Below are positions 15,827 through 25,372 of a stretch of DNA of 64,000 nt, piece by piece. The first letter of the stretch is position 1. Every line of letters starts with the position of its first letter. The notes under the pieces are model-generated. The model was not told the DNA's origin. It did not search any database and saw nothing but the letters and a program-made list of their open reading frames with translations. The translations under genes were made by a program, and so were the position numbers. The DNA lies in contig JAILOG010000016.1 of NCBI GenBank assembly GCA_024690965.1, positions 140,410 through 204,409 of the forward strand, read 5' to 3'. Origin of the DNA: Clostridiales bacterium. Its GTDB lineage: Bacteria > Bacillota > Clostridia > Oscillospirales > Acutalibacteraceae.

Positions 15827-17344
15827 ATGAAAAAACCTTTGGCACTTATTATACTTGACGGATTTGGCATCGCGCCCGAAAAAGGCAACGCAATAAAGGC
15901 TGCGAAAAAGCCGAATATTGACAGATTGTTCTCATCAAACCCCATTACACAGATAGGCGCATCGGGTATGGACGTAGGTCTGCCCGACGGTCAAATGGGA
16001 AACAGTGAGGTAGGACACACAAATATCGGCGCAGGAAGAATTGTTTATCAGGAGCTTACAAGAATAACAAAATCCATAAAAGACGGCGACTTTTTTGAAA
16101 ACCCCGCGCTTACAGGCGCGGTTGATAACGCAATAAAGAATAATTCTGCGCTTCATCTTTTCGGTCTGCTCTCGGACGGCGGTGTACACAGCCACAACAC
16201 GCACATGTACGGAATACTTGAGCTTGCAAAACGTAAAGGCTTAAAAGAAGTATACATACACGCTTTTCTTGACGGACGTGACGTTCCTCCCAGCAGCGGT
16301 GCAGATTTTGTAAGAGAGTGTGAAGAAAAAGTCGCAGAAATCGGAGTAGGCAAAATCGCAACCGTAATGGGCAGATACTACGCTATGGACCGTGACAACC
16401 GCTGGGAACGCGTTGAAAAGGCTTACAGTGCGATCGTTTACGGCAAGGGCAACCACTGCGACAGTGCTGTTAAGGCTGTTGAAATGTCATACGCAGACGG
16501 TGTAACGGACGAATTTGTTATTCCTACCGTAATTGACGGCGCAAAACCAATAAAAGCGAACGACAGCGTTATATTCTATAATTTCCGTCCCGACAGAGCA
16601 AGAGAAATAACAAGAACTTTTGTCGATCCCGAATTTAACGGATTTGAGCGCAAAAACGGATTTTTCCCGCTTACTTATGTTTGTATGACTCAATACGATG
16701 CTACAATGCCTAATGTTGAAATCGCATTTAAACCTCAGTCGCTTAAGAACACAATGGGAGAATACTTGTCCGCAAACGGTAAAACCCAGCTGAGAATCGC
16801 GGAAACTGAAAAGTACGCTCACGTTACATTTTTCTTTAACGGCGGCGTAGAAAAAACATACGAAGGCGAAGACAGAGTTTTAGTAGCATCGCCAAAGGTT
16901 GCAACTTATGACTTACAACCGGAAATGAGCGCATATGAAGTCGCGGAAAAATGCTGTGAAAGAATTGAAAGCGGAAAGTATGACGTTATTATCTTAAATT
17001 TTGCAAACTGCGATATGGTTGGTCACACAGGCGTTTTTGAGGCGGCTGTAAAGGCTGTTGAGGCTGTTGATGAGTGTTTGGGCAAGGTTATAGCTTCCAT
17101 AGAAAAGATGGGCGGCAGTGCGATCATTACCGCGGACCACGGCAACGCCGACAGAATGTATGACGTTGACGGATCACCGTTTACGGCGCACACCACAAAC
17201 CCCGTTCCCCTTTGCGTTGTTGGTTATAACTGCAAATTAAGACAAAGCGGCGGACGCCTCGCGGATATTGCGCCTACAATGCTTGAAATGATGAATATGC
17301 CTAAACCTGTTGAAATGGACGGCGTAAGCCTTATAGAAAAATAA
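15827..17344 (+). CDS. gpmI: 2,3-bisphosphoglycerate-independent phosphoglycerate mutase
   Basis: A 505-residue, manganese-dependent mutase converting 3- to 2-phosphoglycerate. Metal ligands and the catalytic serine lie in [11 protein letters not shown] and [14 protein letters not shown]. Further marks are [23 protein letters not shown] and [10 protein letters not shown]. Length is typical. GAGAGG lies 9 bases upstream of the ATG. It is 21 bases after tpiA and followed by a terminator-like hairpin, so it ends the glycolytic operon. Confidence 0.97.
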   Translation: MKKPLALIILDGFGIAPEKGNAIKAAKKPNIDRLFSSNPITQIGASGMDVGLPDGQMGNSEVGHTNIGAGRIVYQELTRITKSIKDGDFFENPALTGAVDNAIKNNSALHLFGLLSDGGVHSHNTHMYGILELAKRKGLKEVYIHAFLDGRDVPPSSGADFVRECEEKVAEIGVGKIATVMGRYYAMDRDNRWERVEKAYSAIVYGKGNHCDSAVKAVEMSYADGVTDEFVIPTVIDGAKPIKANDSVIFYNFRPDRAREITRTFVDPEFNGFERKNGFFPLTYVCMTQYDATMPNVEIAFKPQSLKNTMGEYLSANGKTQLRIAETEKYAHVTFFFNGGVEKTYEGEDRVLVASPKVATYDLQPEMSAYEVAEKCCERIESGKYDVIILNFANCDMVGHTGVFEAAVKAVEAVDECLGKVIASIEKMGGSAIITADHGNADRMYDVDGSPFTAHTTNPVPLCVVGYNCKLRQSGGRLADIAPTMLEMMNMPKPVEMDGVSLIEK

Positions 17345-17360
17345 TATTGATCTTATTACC

Positions 17361-17401
17361 GCTCCAAGATAGTTAAAGTATTATCTTGGAGCGAGTTTAT
17401 T
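17361..17401 (+). terminator. Terminator after gpmI
   Basis: An 11-bp perfect stem (GCTCCAAGATA 17361-17371 with TATCTTGGAGC 17382-17392) followed by GAGTTTATTTG, a modest T-tract. Confidence 0.65.
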
Positions 17402-17498
17402 TGTAAAAAAACCGAAAAAGTGATGAAAAACTATATACAACAGCTGAAAAATACTGTAAAATTATATTTTGCAGATCATTTATAGCAAGGTGTTTAAC

Positions 17499-18302
17499 AT
17501 GGCAAAGATAATACCGCTTTTCAGCGGAAGCAAAGGCAACAGCTATTTTATAGGCTGCGGCTCTAAAGGAATACTTATAGACGCGGGACGAAGCGCAAAG
17601 CAATTATGCGAGGCTTTGTCGCATTACAACATAAACCCCGATTGTTTGGAAGCCATACTGATAACACATGAGCATATAGACCACATAAAGGGCTTACGTG
17701 TTTTCGCTTCCAACTGTCACGTTCCTGTGTATATGTCATACGGAACCTCAGAACAGCTTGCGTTAGACGGGCATTTAAAGGGCGTTTATACCGAATATCT
17801 GCGAAAAGATAATGACGTTTATTCGTCTTTTAACACAGAAAGCTTTAATATTCAGCCATTTAAAACAAGCCACGATACGCCAGAGAGCACCTGCTATCGC
17901 ATAACTGACAAAAGCGGAAGAATAACCGCTCTTGCTACCGACCTCGGCTACATATCCGACACGGTAAAAGAAAACCTGCTCGGAAGCGACGCCGTAATTT
18001 TGGAATCCAATCATGATGTCGGAATGCTCAGAAACGGGCCTTACCCCTATTTACTTAAACGCCGCATTTTATCGGACACGGGGCATCTTTCAAACGATGA
18101 TTGCAGTGAAATATTGCCTCAGCTTGTCAAAGGCGGCACAACAAGATTTTTGCTGGCGCATTTAAGCCGAGAAAACAATTATCCGGATCTTGCGTATCAC
18201 TGCGCGGCGGCAAAATTACAGGAACACGGTATGATATGCGATAAGGACTATATGCTGAGTATTGCCCCCGAAGATTATAACGGAACAATAATATATATGT
18301 GA
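17499..18302 (+). CDS. walJ: MBL-fold hydrolase, WalJ/YycJ family
   Basis: A 267-residue metallo-beta-lactamase-fold protein. The LITHEHIDHIKGL motif supplies the zinc ligands (HxHxDH), and a later SNHD and DTGHLSNDD supply the rest. The N-terminal FSGSKGNSYFI is typical of the YycJ/WalJ group, exonuclease-like proteins linked to coordination of replication and cell division. The start at 17499 has AAGG a few bases upstream; the TTG-started longer frame is unlikely. It lies 6 bases before rlmH, a pairing common in Firmicutes. The walK/walR genes are not in the window. Confidence 0.82.
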   Translation: MAKIIPLFSGSKGNSYFIGCGSKGILIDAGRSAKQLCEALSHYNINPDCLEAILITHEHIDHIKGLRVFASNCHVPVYMSYGTSEQLALDGHLKGVYTEYLRKDNDVYSSFNTESFNIQPFKTSHDTPESTCYRITDKSGRITALATDLGYISDTVKENLLGSDAVILESNHDVGMLRNGPYPYLLKRRILSDTGHLSNDDCSEILPQLVKGGTTRFLLAHLSRENNYPDLAYHCAAAKLQEHGMICDKDYMLSIAPEDYNGTIIYM

Positions 18303-18308
18303 GTAATT

Positions 18309-18788
18309 ATGAATGTTCAAATATTATGTATAGGAAAGCTTAAAGAAAAATATCTTAAAGATGCTTGCGAGGAGTACGCAAAGCGCCTTTCGCGTTACTG
18401 TAAATTCAGCGTTACCGAGCTTGACGAATATAAAACATCAGACAACCCCTCACAGTCTCAAATAGACGCTGTTATTGAAAATGAAGGCGAAAAAATAATT
18501 TCAAAACTTCCGAAAAACGCTAAAATAATCACACTTTGCATTGAGGGCAACCAAAAAAGCTCTGAGCAGCTCGCCGATTATATAAGCGAAGCCGCAGTAA
18601 ACGGCTTTTGCGATATAGTTTTTGTTATCGGAGGCTCCTGGGGGCTTTCTGATAAGATCAAAGCATTAAGCGATTTAAGGCTTTCCATGTCAAAAATGAC
18701 ATTTCCCCATCAGCTTGCGAGAGTTATGCTGTGCGAACAGATTTACAGAAGCTTTAATATTTTAAACGGCGGAAAATATCATAAATAA
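18309..18788 (+). CDS. rlmH: 23S rRNA pseudouridine-1915 N3-methyltransferase RlmH
   Basis: A 159-residue SPOUT methyltransferase, the standard length. It shows the opening CIGKLKEKYLKDACEEYAKRL, given here by its key part KLKEKYL, then VIGGSWGLSDKI (SAM knot) and FPHQLARVMLCEQIYRSF near the C terminus. It methylates N3 of pseudouridine 1915 in 23S rRNA of the assembled ribosome. It is co-transcribed with the walJ-like gene 6 bases upstream. Confidence 0.96.
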   Translation: MNVQILCIGKLKEKYLKDACEEYAKRLSRYCKFSVTELDEYKTSDNPSQSQIDAVIENEGEKIISKLPKNAKIITLCIEGNQKSSEQLADYISEAAVNGFCDIVFVIGGSWGLSDKIKALSDLRLSMSKMTFPHQLARVMLCEQIYRSFNILNGGKYHK

Positions 18789-18845
18789 TGCCTGTATGTA
18801 AATTGCCGCCTCTTTACACTAAAGTAAAAAAAAGCGGCATACGTG

Positions 18846-19034
18846 TCAGCTTACTATCTGCGACATTCCGTCTACGATATTCCCTATCTTTTTTGCTGTT
18901 TTATGGGCTATTTTTTTAGCCTTGCGTTTGCTTGAACCGCTGTTCATCATACTGTTGCCTACATAACCTACAGCCATACCCACAGCAAGACCCACGGCTG
19001 TACCTTTGACAACATTCATAACATTATTTGCCAT
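18846..19034 (-). CDS. Small glycine-rich single-pass protein (unknown)
   Basis: A 62-residue protein with a hydrophobic glycine-zipper segment (about residues 8-27, including VGLAVGMAVGYVG) followed by a very basic stretch (KRKAKKIAHKTAKK). It resembles short YtxH-like or glycine-zipper membrane proteins, but I cannot assign a family. The start at 19034 is set by GGAGATGG 6 bases upstream; a longer frame to 19091 lacks a clear site. It is convergent with rlmH and divergent from trmL. Confidence 0.6.
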   Translation of the reverse strand: MANNVMNVVKGTAVGLAVGMAVGYVGNSMMNSGSSKRKAKKIAHKTAKKIGNIVDGMSQIVS

Positions 19035-19137
19035 TGTAATCCATCTCCAGATCTTCAATAATTTATTTGCTGCGTTTAATTTGCAGTACATAATAATTAT
19101 CTCCCTTTTATAAAAATAATAACCGAGGAAGTTTTTT

Positions 19138-19638
19138 ATGAAACGATTAAATATAGTTATGGTAGAACCCGAGATACCTCAAAACACGGGCAATGTTGCC
19201 AGAACCTGTGCCGCAACGGGAGCTTCACTTCACATTGTAAAGCCTATGGGCTTTGATATTGACGATAAGCACTTAAAGCGCGCGGGACTTGATTATTGGG
19301 ATTTGCTTGATATAACCTATTATGACAATCTTGAAGATTTTTTCAGAAAAACAAACGGTGCATACTTTTACTTTTCCACAAAAGCGCCTAATATATACAG
19401 CGATATATCTTACCCAGACAACGCATATATTCTATTTGGCAAGGAAACAAAAGGTCTGCCTGAAAAATTACTTCACGACAACCCCGAAACAACGGTGCGT
19501 ATTCCAATGATCGATGTGGCAAGAAGCCTTAATCTTTCCAATTCAATTGCTATCGGCGTTTACGAGATACTTCGTCAATGGGGATTTCCAGAACTTAAAT
19601 GCAAAGGCGAACTGAGAGAATATAAGTGGAAGGATTAG
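19138..19638 (+). CDS. trmL: tRNA (cytidine(34)-2'-O)-methyltransferase TrmL
   Basis: A 166-residue SPOUT methyltransferase that 2'-O-methylates the wobble base of tRNA-Leu. The N-terminal [19 protein letters not shown] motif, [20 protein letters not shown] (SAM knot) and [16 protein letters not shown] are all family hallmarks. GAGGAAG precedes the ATG. prfA follows, so both belong to translation. Confidence 0.93.
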   Translation: MKRLNIVMVEPEIPQNTGNVARTCAATGASLHIVKPMGFDIDDKHLKRAGLDYWDLLDITYYDNLEDFFRKTNGAYFYFSTKAPNIYSDISYPDNAYILFGKETKGLPEKLLHDNPETTVRIPMIDVARSLNLSNSIAIGVYEILRQWGFPELKCKGELREYKWKD

Positions 19639-19693
19639 GATACGCAAATTGAATCTTATCCGAAAATATAATGTTATTTGTAAAGGAAATAAT

Positions 19694-20761
19694 ATGTTTG
19701 ATAAGCTTAATTTATTTTTAAAAAAATATGAAGAATTACAAACCAAGCTCTACGACCCTGCTCTCGCAGCGGATGTTGACGTTTACAGAGAAACAATGAA
19801 AGAGCTTTCCGAAATAGAGCCTGTTGTCAACAAATATAAAGAATACACTGCTTTGAAAAAAGAAATCGAAGAAGAAAAAGAAATGCTTTACGACAATTCT
19901 CAAAGCAATGAATTTAAAGAAATGGTACGCTCTGAGCTTTGCAAAAACGAAAAGCTTTTTGATGAAATAACCGAAGAAATAAAAATTATGCTTTTGCCGA
20001 AAGACCCAAACGATAACCGCAACGTTATAATGGAAATACGGGGCGGTGCAGGCGGAGAAGAAGCCGCGCTTTTTTCGGGTGTGCTTTTCAGGATGTATTG
20101 TATGTACGCCGAACAACGCGGTTGGAAAACAGAAATACTGAATGCGAACGAAACAGAGCTCGGCGGATTTAAAGAAGTAAGCTTTATGATTACAGGTACG
20201 GGCGCATATTCCAGACTTAAATTTGAAAGCGGCGTTCACCGTGTACAGCGCGTGCCCGAAACAGAATCAGGCGGACGAATACACACATCTACCGTTACCG
20301 TAGCCGTTTTGCCCGAAGCCGAAGACGTTGAGATAGATATAAACCCCGCCGACCTTCAAATAGATACTTACCGATCAAGCGGCGCGGGCGGTCAACACAT
20401 CAACAAAACAGAATCGGCAATAAGAATCACGCATATCCCCACCGGTACCGTAGTTGAGTGTCAGGATGAGCGAAGCCAGTACAAAAATAAAGACAAAGCT
20501 ATGAAGGTGCTTAAATCGAGATTGCTTGAAGCCGAACGCAAAAAACAGACCGATATGGTGGCAAGCGACAGAAAAGCACAAGTAGGCACAGGCGACAGAA
20601 GCGAGCGCATACGCACATATAATTATCCGCAAGGGCGTGTTACCGACCACAGAATAGGATTGACTCTATACAGAATAGACGATATATTAAACGGCGACCT
20701 TGATATGGTAATAGACCCGCTTATAACAGCCGACAGAACGGAAAAACTGAAAGAAAGCTGA
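19694..20761 (+). CDS. prfA: Peptide chain release factor 1
   Basis: A 355-residue class I release factor. The GGQ peptidyl-tRNA hydrolysis motif is in [15 protein letters not shown], and the PET tripeptide in [14 protein letters not shown] corresponds to the codon-recognition loop of RF1 (UAA/UAG). The start at 19694 follows AAAGGAAATAAT; the longer frame from 19649 has no site. It is followed four bases later by sua5. The usual partner prmC is absent here. Confidence 0.95.
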   Translation: MFDKLNLFLKKYEELQTKLYDPALAADVDVYRETMKELSEIEPVVNKYKEYTALKKEIEEEKEMLYDNSQSNEFKEMVRSELCKNEKLFDEITEEIKIMLLPKDPNDNRNVIMEIRGGAGGEEAALFSGVLFRMYCMYAEQRGWKTEILNANETELGGFKEVSFMITGTGAYSRLKFESGVHRVQRVPETESGGRIHTSTVTVAVLPEAEDVEIDINPADLQIDTYRSSGAGGQHINKTESAIRITHIPTGTVVECQDERSQYKNKDKAMKVLKSRLLEAERKKQTDMVASDRKAQVGTGDRSERIRTYNYPQGRVTDHRIGLTLYRIDDILNGDLDMVIDPLITADRTEKLKES

Positions 20762-20765
20762 TAGT

Positions 20766-21779
20766 ATGAATACTTTGATATTAAACGAAAATCAAATAGA
20801 TATTGCGGCGAAAATAATAAAAAACGGCGGCTTAGTGGCAATGCCGACCGAAACCGTATACGGACTCGCGGCAAACGCGCTTGACGGTGAGGCAGTGTCT
20901 AAAATATACGCCGCAAAGGGACGCCCTTCCGATAATCCGCTCATTGTTCATGTGGCTTCGGTGGAAGATATATATCCTCTTGTTACCGAATTTTGCGACA
21001 AAGCCAAAAAGCTTATAGAAAGCTTTTGTCCCGGCCCGCTTACCATAGTATTTCCGAAATCGGATGTGATACCAAAGGAAATTAGCGGCGGTCTTGATAC
21101 CGTGGCAATAAGATTCCCCTCTAACGAAATCGCCTGCAAGCTCATAAGGGCGGCAGGTGTGCCTCTTGCAGCGCCGTCAGCAAACATCTCGGGAAGTCCC
21201 AGCCCCACCGCCTGCGAGCACGTTAAAAGAGATCTTTTTGGTAAAATTGACGCAATTATAGACGGCGGAAGATGCAGTGTGGGTGTAGAGTCAACGGTAA
21301 TCACGCTTGCTAACCCGGAAAAACCTGTTTTGTTGCGTCCCGGCGGAATTACACTTGAAATGCTTCAAAGCGTAATAGGGAACGTTGAGGTTGACCCGGC
21401 TGTATTAAACCCGCTTGCAAAAACAGCAAAAGCCGCAAGCCCGGGTATGAAGTATAAACACTATTCTCCTAAAGCGAAGGTAATACTTGTTAAGGGAAAC
21501 GATAAAGCCTTTTACGACTTTGTAAATTCACAAAACAAAGATGACTGCGCCGCGCTGTGCTACGACGAAGACACCGAGCATATAACCGTTCCTTATGTAA
21601 CATACGGTAGCAAAAGCAATTACGAAACGCAGGCGAAAAAGCTTTTCACGGCTTTAAGACGAATTGACGACCGCGGTTTTAAAACGGTATACGGCAGATG
21701 CCCCGAGACAGACGGAATAGGGCTTGCCGTGTATAACAGACTTATAAGAGCCGCAGGCTTTGAGGTAATAGAATTATGA
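20766..21779 (+). CDS. sua5: L-threonylcarbamoyladenylate synthase, Sua5 type
   Basis: A 337-residue two-domain enzyme for the first step of t6A37 tRNA modification. The N-terminal YrdC domain (about 1-200) shows MPTETVYGLAANA, KGRPSDNPLIVHV, CPGPLTIVFPKSD and APSANISGSPSPT. A C-terminal Sua5 domain begins after SPGMKYKHYSPKAK. It makes threonylcarbamoyl-AMP from threonine, bicarbonate and ATP. It overlaps coaE by four bases (ATGA), so the two are translationally coupled. Confidence 0.93.
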   Translation: MNTLILNENQIDIAAKIIKNGGLVAMPTETVYGLAANALDGEAVSKIYAAKGRPSDNPLIVHVASVEDIYPLVTEFCDKAKKLIESFCPGPLTIVFPKSDVIPKEISGGLDTVAIRFPSNEIACKLIRAAGVPLAAPSANISGSPSPTACEHVKRDLFGKIDAIIDGGRCSVGVESTVITLANPEKPVLLRPGGITLEMLQSVIGNVEVDPAVLNPLAKTAKAASPGMKYKHYSPKAKVILVKGNDKAFYDFVNSQNKDDCAALCYDEDTEHITVPYVTYGSKSNYETQAKKLFTALRRIDDRGFKTVYGRCPETDGIGLAVYNRLIRAAGFEVIEL

Positions 21780-22405
21780 AAAAAGGTTGTATGATAATCG
21801 GATTAACGGGACAATCGGGCAGCGGAAAAAGCACAGTAAGTAAAATGCTTAAAAAAGCGGGGCTTTACATAATAGACGCGGATGAGATCGCCCGTAATGT
21901 TGTTGCTGACAACGACTTGTGCCGCAGCCTTATAATGCAAAATTTTCCTTTGGCTGTAAAAGGCGGCGAAATTGACAGAAAAGCCCTTGCCGATATTGTT
22001 TTTAACGATAAAGATAAGCTTTATCTGCTAAACAGAATAACACACCCGTTTATAATTTATGAAACACTTCATAAAATATCGGTATTAAAATATGACAAAA
22101 GCATAAAATATATTGTATTTGACGCTCCGCAGCTTTTTGAAAGCGGCGCGAACGCTTTTTGCGATTATATAATATCTGTTGTCGCATATAAAGAAACACG
22201 CCTTAAACGTATAATCGAGCGTGACTTGATTACTTTGGAAGAGGCGAAAGCGCGCGTTTCTTCTCAGCTTGATATGACTTTTCTTATGAAAAGCTCCGAT
22301 TTTGTTTTAAGGAACGATGATGATATAAACTCTTTAGCCGAAAAGGTTTTATCTATGTTAGCGTTTGAATTCAATATAGAAACGGAAATAGATGATATTT
22401 TGTAA
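21776..22405 (+). CDS. coaE: Dephospho-CoA kinase
   Basis: A 209-residue P-loop kinase completing CoA synthesis. Walker A is GLTGQSGSGKSTVSK (residues about 9-23), followed by the DADEIARNV substrate region, NRITHPF and DAPQLFESGA. Length is typical. It starts within the stop of sua5. The next gene, a lytic transglycosylase, starts 44 bases later. Confidence 0.94.
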   Translation: MKKGCMIIGLTGQSGSGKSTVSKMLKKAGLYIIDADEIARNVVADNDLCRSLIMQNFPLAVKGGEIDRKALADIVFNDKDKLYLLNRITHPFIIYETLHKISVLKYDKSIKYIVFDAPQLFESGANAFCDYIISVVAYKETRLKRIIERDLITLEEAKARVSSQLDMTFLMKSSDFVLRNDDDINSLAEKVLSMLAFEFNIETEIDDIL

Positions 22406-22449
22406 AACTTATGCATTTAGAGATAATAATAACTGTACTAAGGTGAAAA

Positions 22450-23016
22450 ATGAAACCAATTAAAAAATTTTTACTTTATGTTTTGATTGCATGCATAATG
22501 CTTGCAATTATCGGTTTTGCCTTTAACCGTCCCATACTTAAAATGATATTCCCCGTAAAGCACGAAGAACAAATAAACTGTGAATGCGAAAAATTTGGGC
22601 TTGAACCTTCTCTTATTTATGGTATAATAAGGGTTGAGAGCGGCTTTGACAAAAACGCTCAATCCCACGCGCAAGCGATAGGGCTTATGCAAATTATGCC
22701 CGAAACATTTGCTTGGTTAAGAGATAACAACGATACTTTGCCAAACGTAGATATTGAACAGTTATATGACCCGGATATAAATATTGAATACGGTTGTTTT
22801 TATATAAATATGCTTTTGAATAAATTCAAAAACGAGGAAACGGCAATAGCGGCGTATAACGCGGGACCGGGAAATGTTGAAGCCTGGCTAAAAAACAGTG
22901 AATACTCTAAAGACGGAATAACACTCTATAAAATACCCATCGGAGAAACCGAAAAATATATTAAACGTGTCAGCGCCTCAAAAGAGGTATATAAATATCT
23001 TTACTTTACTAACTGA
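22450..23016 (+). CDS. Membrane-anchored lytic transglycosylase (SLT family)
   Basis: A 188-residue protein with an N-terminal transmembrane anchor (about residues 6-26) and an extracellular SLT domain. The catalytic glutamate is in VESGFD, followed by AIGLMQIMPETF, a YGCFYINMLL helix and AIAAYNAGPGNVEAWL. It cleaves peptidoglycan glycan strands with formation of 1,6-anhydro ends. AAGGTG precedes the start. It is 20 bases before the M18 aminopeptidase gene, possibly co-transcribed with coaE. Confidence 0.9.
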   Translation: MKPIKKFLLYVLIACIMLAIIGFAFNRPILKMIFPVKHEEQINCECEKFGLEPSLIYGIIRVESGFDKNAQSHAQAIGLMQIMPETFAWLRDNNDTLPNVDIEQLYDPDINIEYGCFYINMLLNKFKNEETAIAAYNAGPGNVEAWLKNSEYSKDGITLYKIPIGETEKYIKRVSASKEVYKYLYFTN

Positions 23017-23036
23017 CTTAAAAGGAGGAATAATAA

Positions 23037-24434
23037 ATGTCAGAAAAATCATTGGCGGCACAGCTTAAAGAAGAGCTTTTTATCAACCGCAAAAACGGAG
23101 CTCTTTTAATGAGCGACGAAGAAATACGAAAGGCAGACGAATTCAGCGAAGGATATAAACGCTTTATAAATATCGGCAAAACCGAAAGACTTTGCGTTAA
23201 AGAAGCTATACGTCTCGCAAAAGAAAACGGGTTTGAAGAATTTGTTCCCGGCAAAAAGTACAACGCTGGCGACAGAGTGTATGTAAACAACCGCGGAAAA
23301 GCTTTAATGCTCGCCGTTATGGGCAAAAAGGGCGTTAAAGAAGGCGTAAAGCTTGCAATTGCGCACGTTGACAGCCCAAGACTTGACTTAAAGCCAAACC
23401 CAATGTATGAGGCAAGCGATCTTGCTTTGTTTAAGACTCATTACTACGGCGGTATCAAAAAATACCAGTGGACAGCAATACCTCTCGCGCTTCACGGCAC
23501 CGTTTTATGCAAGGGCGGCAGAATGGTAGATGTTTCAATAGGTGAAAATGAAGATGAGCCTTGCTTCTGCGTTACAGACCTTCTTCCCCATCTCGGTCGC
23601 GAGCAAATGCAAAAAACCGGTAGCAAGATAATCGAAGGTGAAAACCTTAACATACTTATCGGCAGCAGACCTTTCAGAGATGATAAGGAAAGTGAGCTTG
23701 TAAAGCTTAACATACTCAAAATATTAAAAGATAAATATAATATCAAAGAGTGTGATTTCCTCACATCTGAGCTTGAGGCAGTTCCCGCGTTCAAGGCAAG
23801 GGATATCGGATTTGACCGCAGTATGATAGGAGCTTACGGTCACGACGACAGAGTTTGCGCTTATCCCGCGCTTATGGCTGCTCTCGGCGCAAAAACTCCG
23901 GAAAACACCGTTATATCCGTTCTCACCGATAAAGAGGAAACCGGCTCTGACGGCAACACAGGTATGCAGAGCAAATATATGATGTTCTTTATTAAAGACC
24001 TGGCAATGGCAGAAGGCTGCGAAGTTCATCACGTTTTACACAAGAGCAAATGCTTATCAGCCGATGTAAACGCCGCATTTGACCCCACATATTCCTCAGC
24101 TTATGAAGCAAACAATTCAAGCTACATAAACAACGGTGTTGTTATTACAAAATACACAGGCAGCGGCGGCAAAGGCGGCACAAACGATGCATCCGCTGAG
24201 TTTATGAGCGAAATTCGCGAAATGCTTGATAACGGCAAGGTTATTTGGCAGATTGGCGAGCTCGGCAAGGTTGACGGCGGTGGCGGCGGAACTATCGCGA
24301 AATATGTTGCGAATTTAGATGTTGACACCGTAGATCTTGGTGTTCCCGTTCTCTCAATGCACGCGCCTTATGAAATCATATCAAAAATAGATATTTATAT
24401 GGCTTTCAGAGCGTTTGAAGAATTTTATAAATAA
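23037..24434 (+). CDS. M18-family zinc aminopeptidase
   Basis: A 465-residue aminopeptidase I family enzyme. Zinc and catalytic residues are in AIAHVDSPRLDLKP, TDKEETGSDGNTG, YGHDDRVCAY and a late LSMHAPYE. YYGGIKKYQWTAIPLALHG is a further family hallmark. Such proteins form large dodecamers and remove N-terminal residues in the cytoplasm; there is no signal peptide. AAAGGAGG precedes the ATG. A terminator follows 9 bases after the stop. Confidence 0.93.
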   Translation: MSEKSLAAQLKEELFINRKNGALLMSDEEIRKADEFSEGYKRFINIGKTERLCVKEAIRLAKENGFEEFVPGKKYNAGDRVYVNNRGKALMLAVMGKKGVKEGVKLAIAHVDSPRLDLKPNPMYEASDLALFKTHYYGGIKKYQWTAIPLALHGTVLCKGGRMVDVSIGENEDEPCFCVTDLLPHLGREQMQKTGSKIIEGENLNILIGSRPFRDDKESELVKLNILKILKDKYNIKECDFLTSELEAVPAFKARDIGFDRSMIGAYGHDDRVCAYPALMAALGAKTPENTVISVLTDKEETGSDGNTGMQSKYMMFFIKDLAMAEGCEVHHVLHKSKCLSADVNAAFDPTYSSAYEANNSSYINNGVVITKYTGSGGKGGTNDASAEFMSEIREMLDNGKVIWQIGELGKVDGGGGGTIAKYVANLDVDTVDLGVPVLSMHAPYEIISKIDIYMAFRAFEEFYK

Positions 24435-24442
24435 TTAAATCT

Positions 24443-24480
24443 AAACCGTCGGTATGTGTTTTAACCGGCGGTTTTGGTTT
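24443..24480 (+). terminator. Terminator after the M18 aminopeptidase
   Basis: A 10-bp stem with one G-U pair (24444-24453 with 24464-24473, AACCGTCGGT/ACCGGCGGTT) followed by TTTGGTTTTTG. Confidence 0.75.
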
Positions 24481-24484
24481 TTGT

Positions 24485-24512
24485 TTGCAAAAAGTGATTG
24501 TTGTGATATAAT
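24485..24512 (+). promoter_or_regulatory. Extended -10 promoter for the lipoprotein gene
   Basis: TTGCAA (24485-24490), a 16-bp spacer ending TGA, and TATAAT (24507-24512): an extended -10 arrangement 60 bases upstream of the lipoprotein start. Confidence 0.62.
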
Positions 24513-24571
24513 ACAAAATGAATTGCACCTTAAGGCACATGGATTGCCCGACGGTATAAACGGAGACAAAT

Positions 24572-25012
24572 ATGAAAAAAACAGTTTTAATAGTTGGTTG
24601 TTTACTGACACTGCTGTTTTTATGCAGCTGTGAGACAGAGGAGCAAAAAGATATGCAAGTCACCCACAATAGGTCAATAATTTTTATCAACGAGGTTAAC
24701 GACGCGGACGTTTGGATATTGCCTCAAACGGGGGAAAACCTTAAAACCACCGTGTGGGGAACGCCTACAATTTCAAAGGCTAAAACAGGCGAAAGCCGCC
24801 ACGCTCCTCTGTACGACGCTGAAGACGACGGTCTTTACATTTTGAGAATGATTGACACCGACGGCTGTTTCTATGCAGCCGATGGCATCAAGCTTGAACC
24901 CGGCTGGACAATAGAGATAAAGGGTAACGTTCTTGAGTTAATTACAGTTGAAGTTAAAGACGAAAAAGGCGTTTTAACCGGAACGTATGATGTATTCGCA
25001 GCAAAGCTTTAA
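24572..25012 (+). CDS. Lipoprotein of unknown function
   Basis: A 146-residue protein with a type II signal peptide: MKKTVLIVGC start, hydrophobic core and lipobox LCSC (cysteine about residue 19). The mature part has a short region beginning with NEVNDADVWILPQT and a small beta-rich domain (LYILRMIDTDGCFYAADG, LEPGWTIEIKGN). I do not recognise a family. It has its own promoter. The following zinc-ribbon gene starts about 40 bases later and may be co-transcribed. Confidence 0.7.
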   Translation: MKKTVLIVGCLLTLLFLCSCETEEQKDMQVTHNRSIIFINEVNDADVWILPQTGENLKTTVWGTPTISKAKTGESRHAPLYDAEDDGLYILRMIDTDGCFYAADGIKLEPGWTIEIKGNVLELITVEVKDEKGVLTGTYDVFAAKL

Positions 25013-25051
25013 ATTAATTTGTAAATAGGATTATCAGAGGGGGTAATGAAT

Positions 25052-25288
25052 ATGAAGTGTCCGTTTTGCGGCAGTATAAGAATTGAATTGGGTATATCTT
25101 GGGGAAAATCGGCAGAAACGGGAAATGTGGGTTTAAAGTATACAGCAAACGGATTTTTTCCTATTACGGGAGTTGCCGAGGTATATTCTGACCTCTGTCT
25201 CGACTGCAAAACAATACTGAGAACATATATTAAAGAAGACACAGACAAAAACTGGAGTCATAATCCGGGTTCGCTTGGAACAAAATAA
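25052..25288 (+). CDS. Small zinc-ribbon-like protein of unknown function
   Basis: A 78-residue protein with CPFC at residues 3-6 and CLDC about 45 residues later, a likely four-cysteine zinc site. No other motif is recognised. The start at 25052 (MKCPFCG) is favoured over the ATG at 25046 because the strong GAGGGGG site at 25037-25043 is 8 bases from 25052 but only 2 bases from 25046. It is followed by a hairpin terminator. Confidence 0.62.
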   Translation: MKCPFCGSIRIELGISWGKSAETGNVGLKYTANGFFPITGVAEVYSDLCLDCKTILRTYIKEDTDKNWSHNPGSLGTK

Positions 25289-25311
25289 GCTATAATTCAA
25301 TAATCAAGTAT

Positions 25312-25349
25312 AAGAAGGTGACCGATCTTACTCAGTCACCTTCTTTATG
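25312..25349 (+). terminator. Terminator between the zinc-ribbon gene and hslO
   Basis: An 11-bp perfect stem (AAGAAGGTGAC 25312-25322 with GTCACCTTCTT 25335-25345) between convergent genes; the 3' arm ends CTTCTTTATGTTTC. It may work for both strands. Confidence 0.68.
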
Positions 25350-25372
25350 TTTCAGTCATAAGACAGGGCTTT

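Noticed and set aside
18801..18840. Possible terminator between rlmH and the small glycine-rich gene
   Set aside because: Only a 6-bp TGCCGC/GCGGCA stem with a broken inner stem and no T-tract on either strand; too weak to list as a feature.
19736..20239. 167-residue antisense frame inside prfA
   Set aside because: Low-complexity Phe-rich translation on the strand opposite prfA; a shadow frame.
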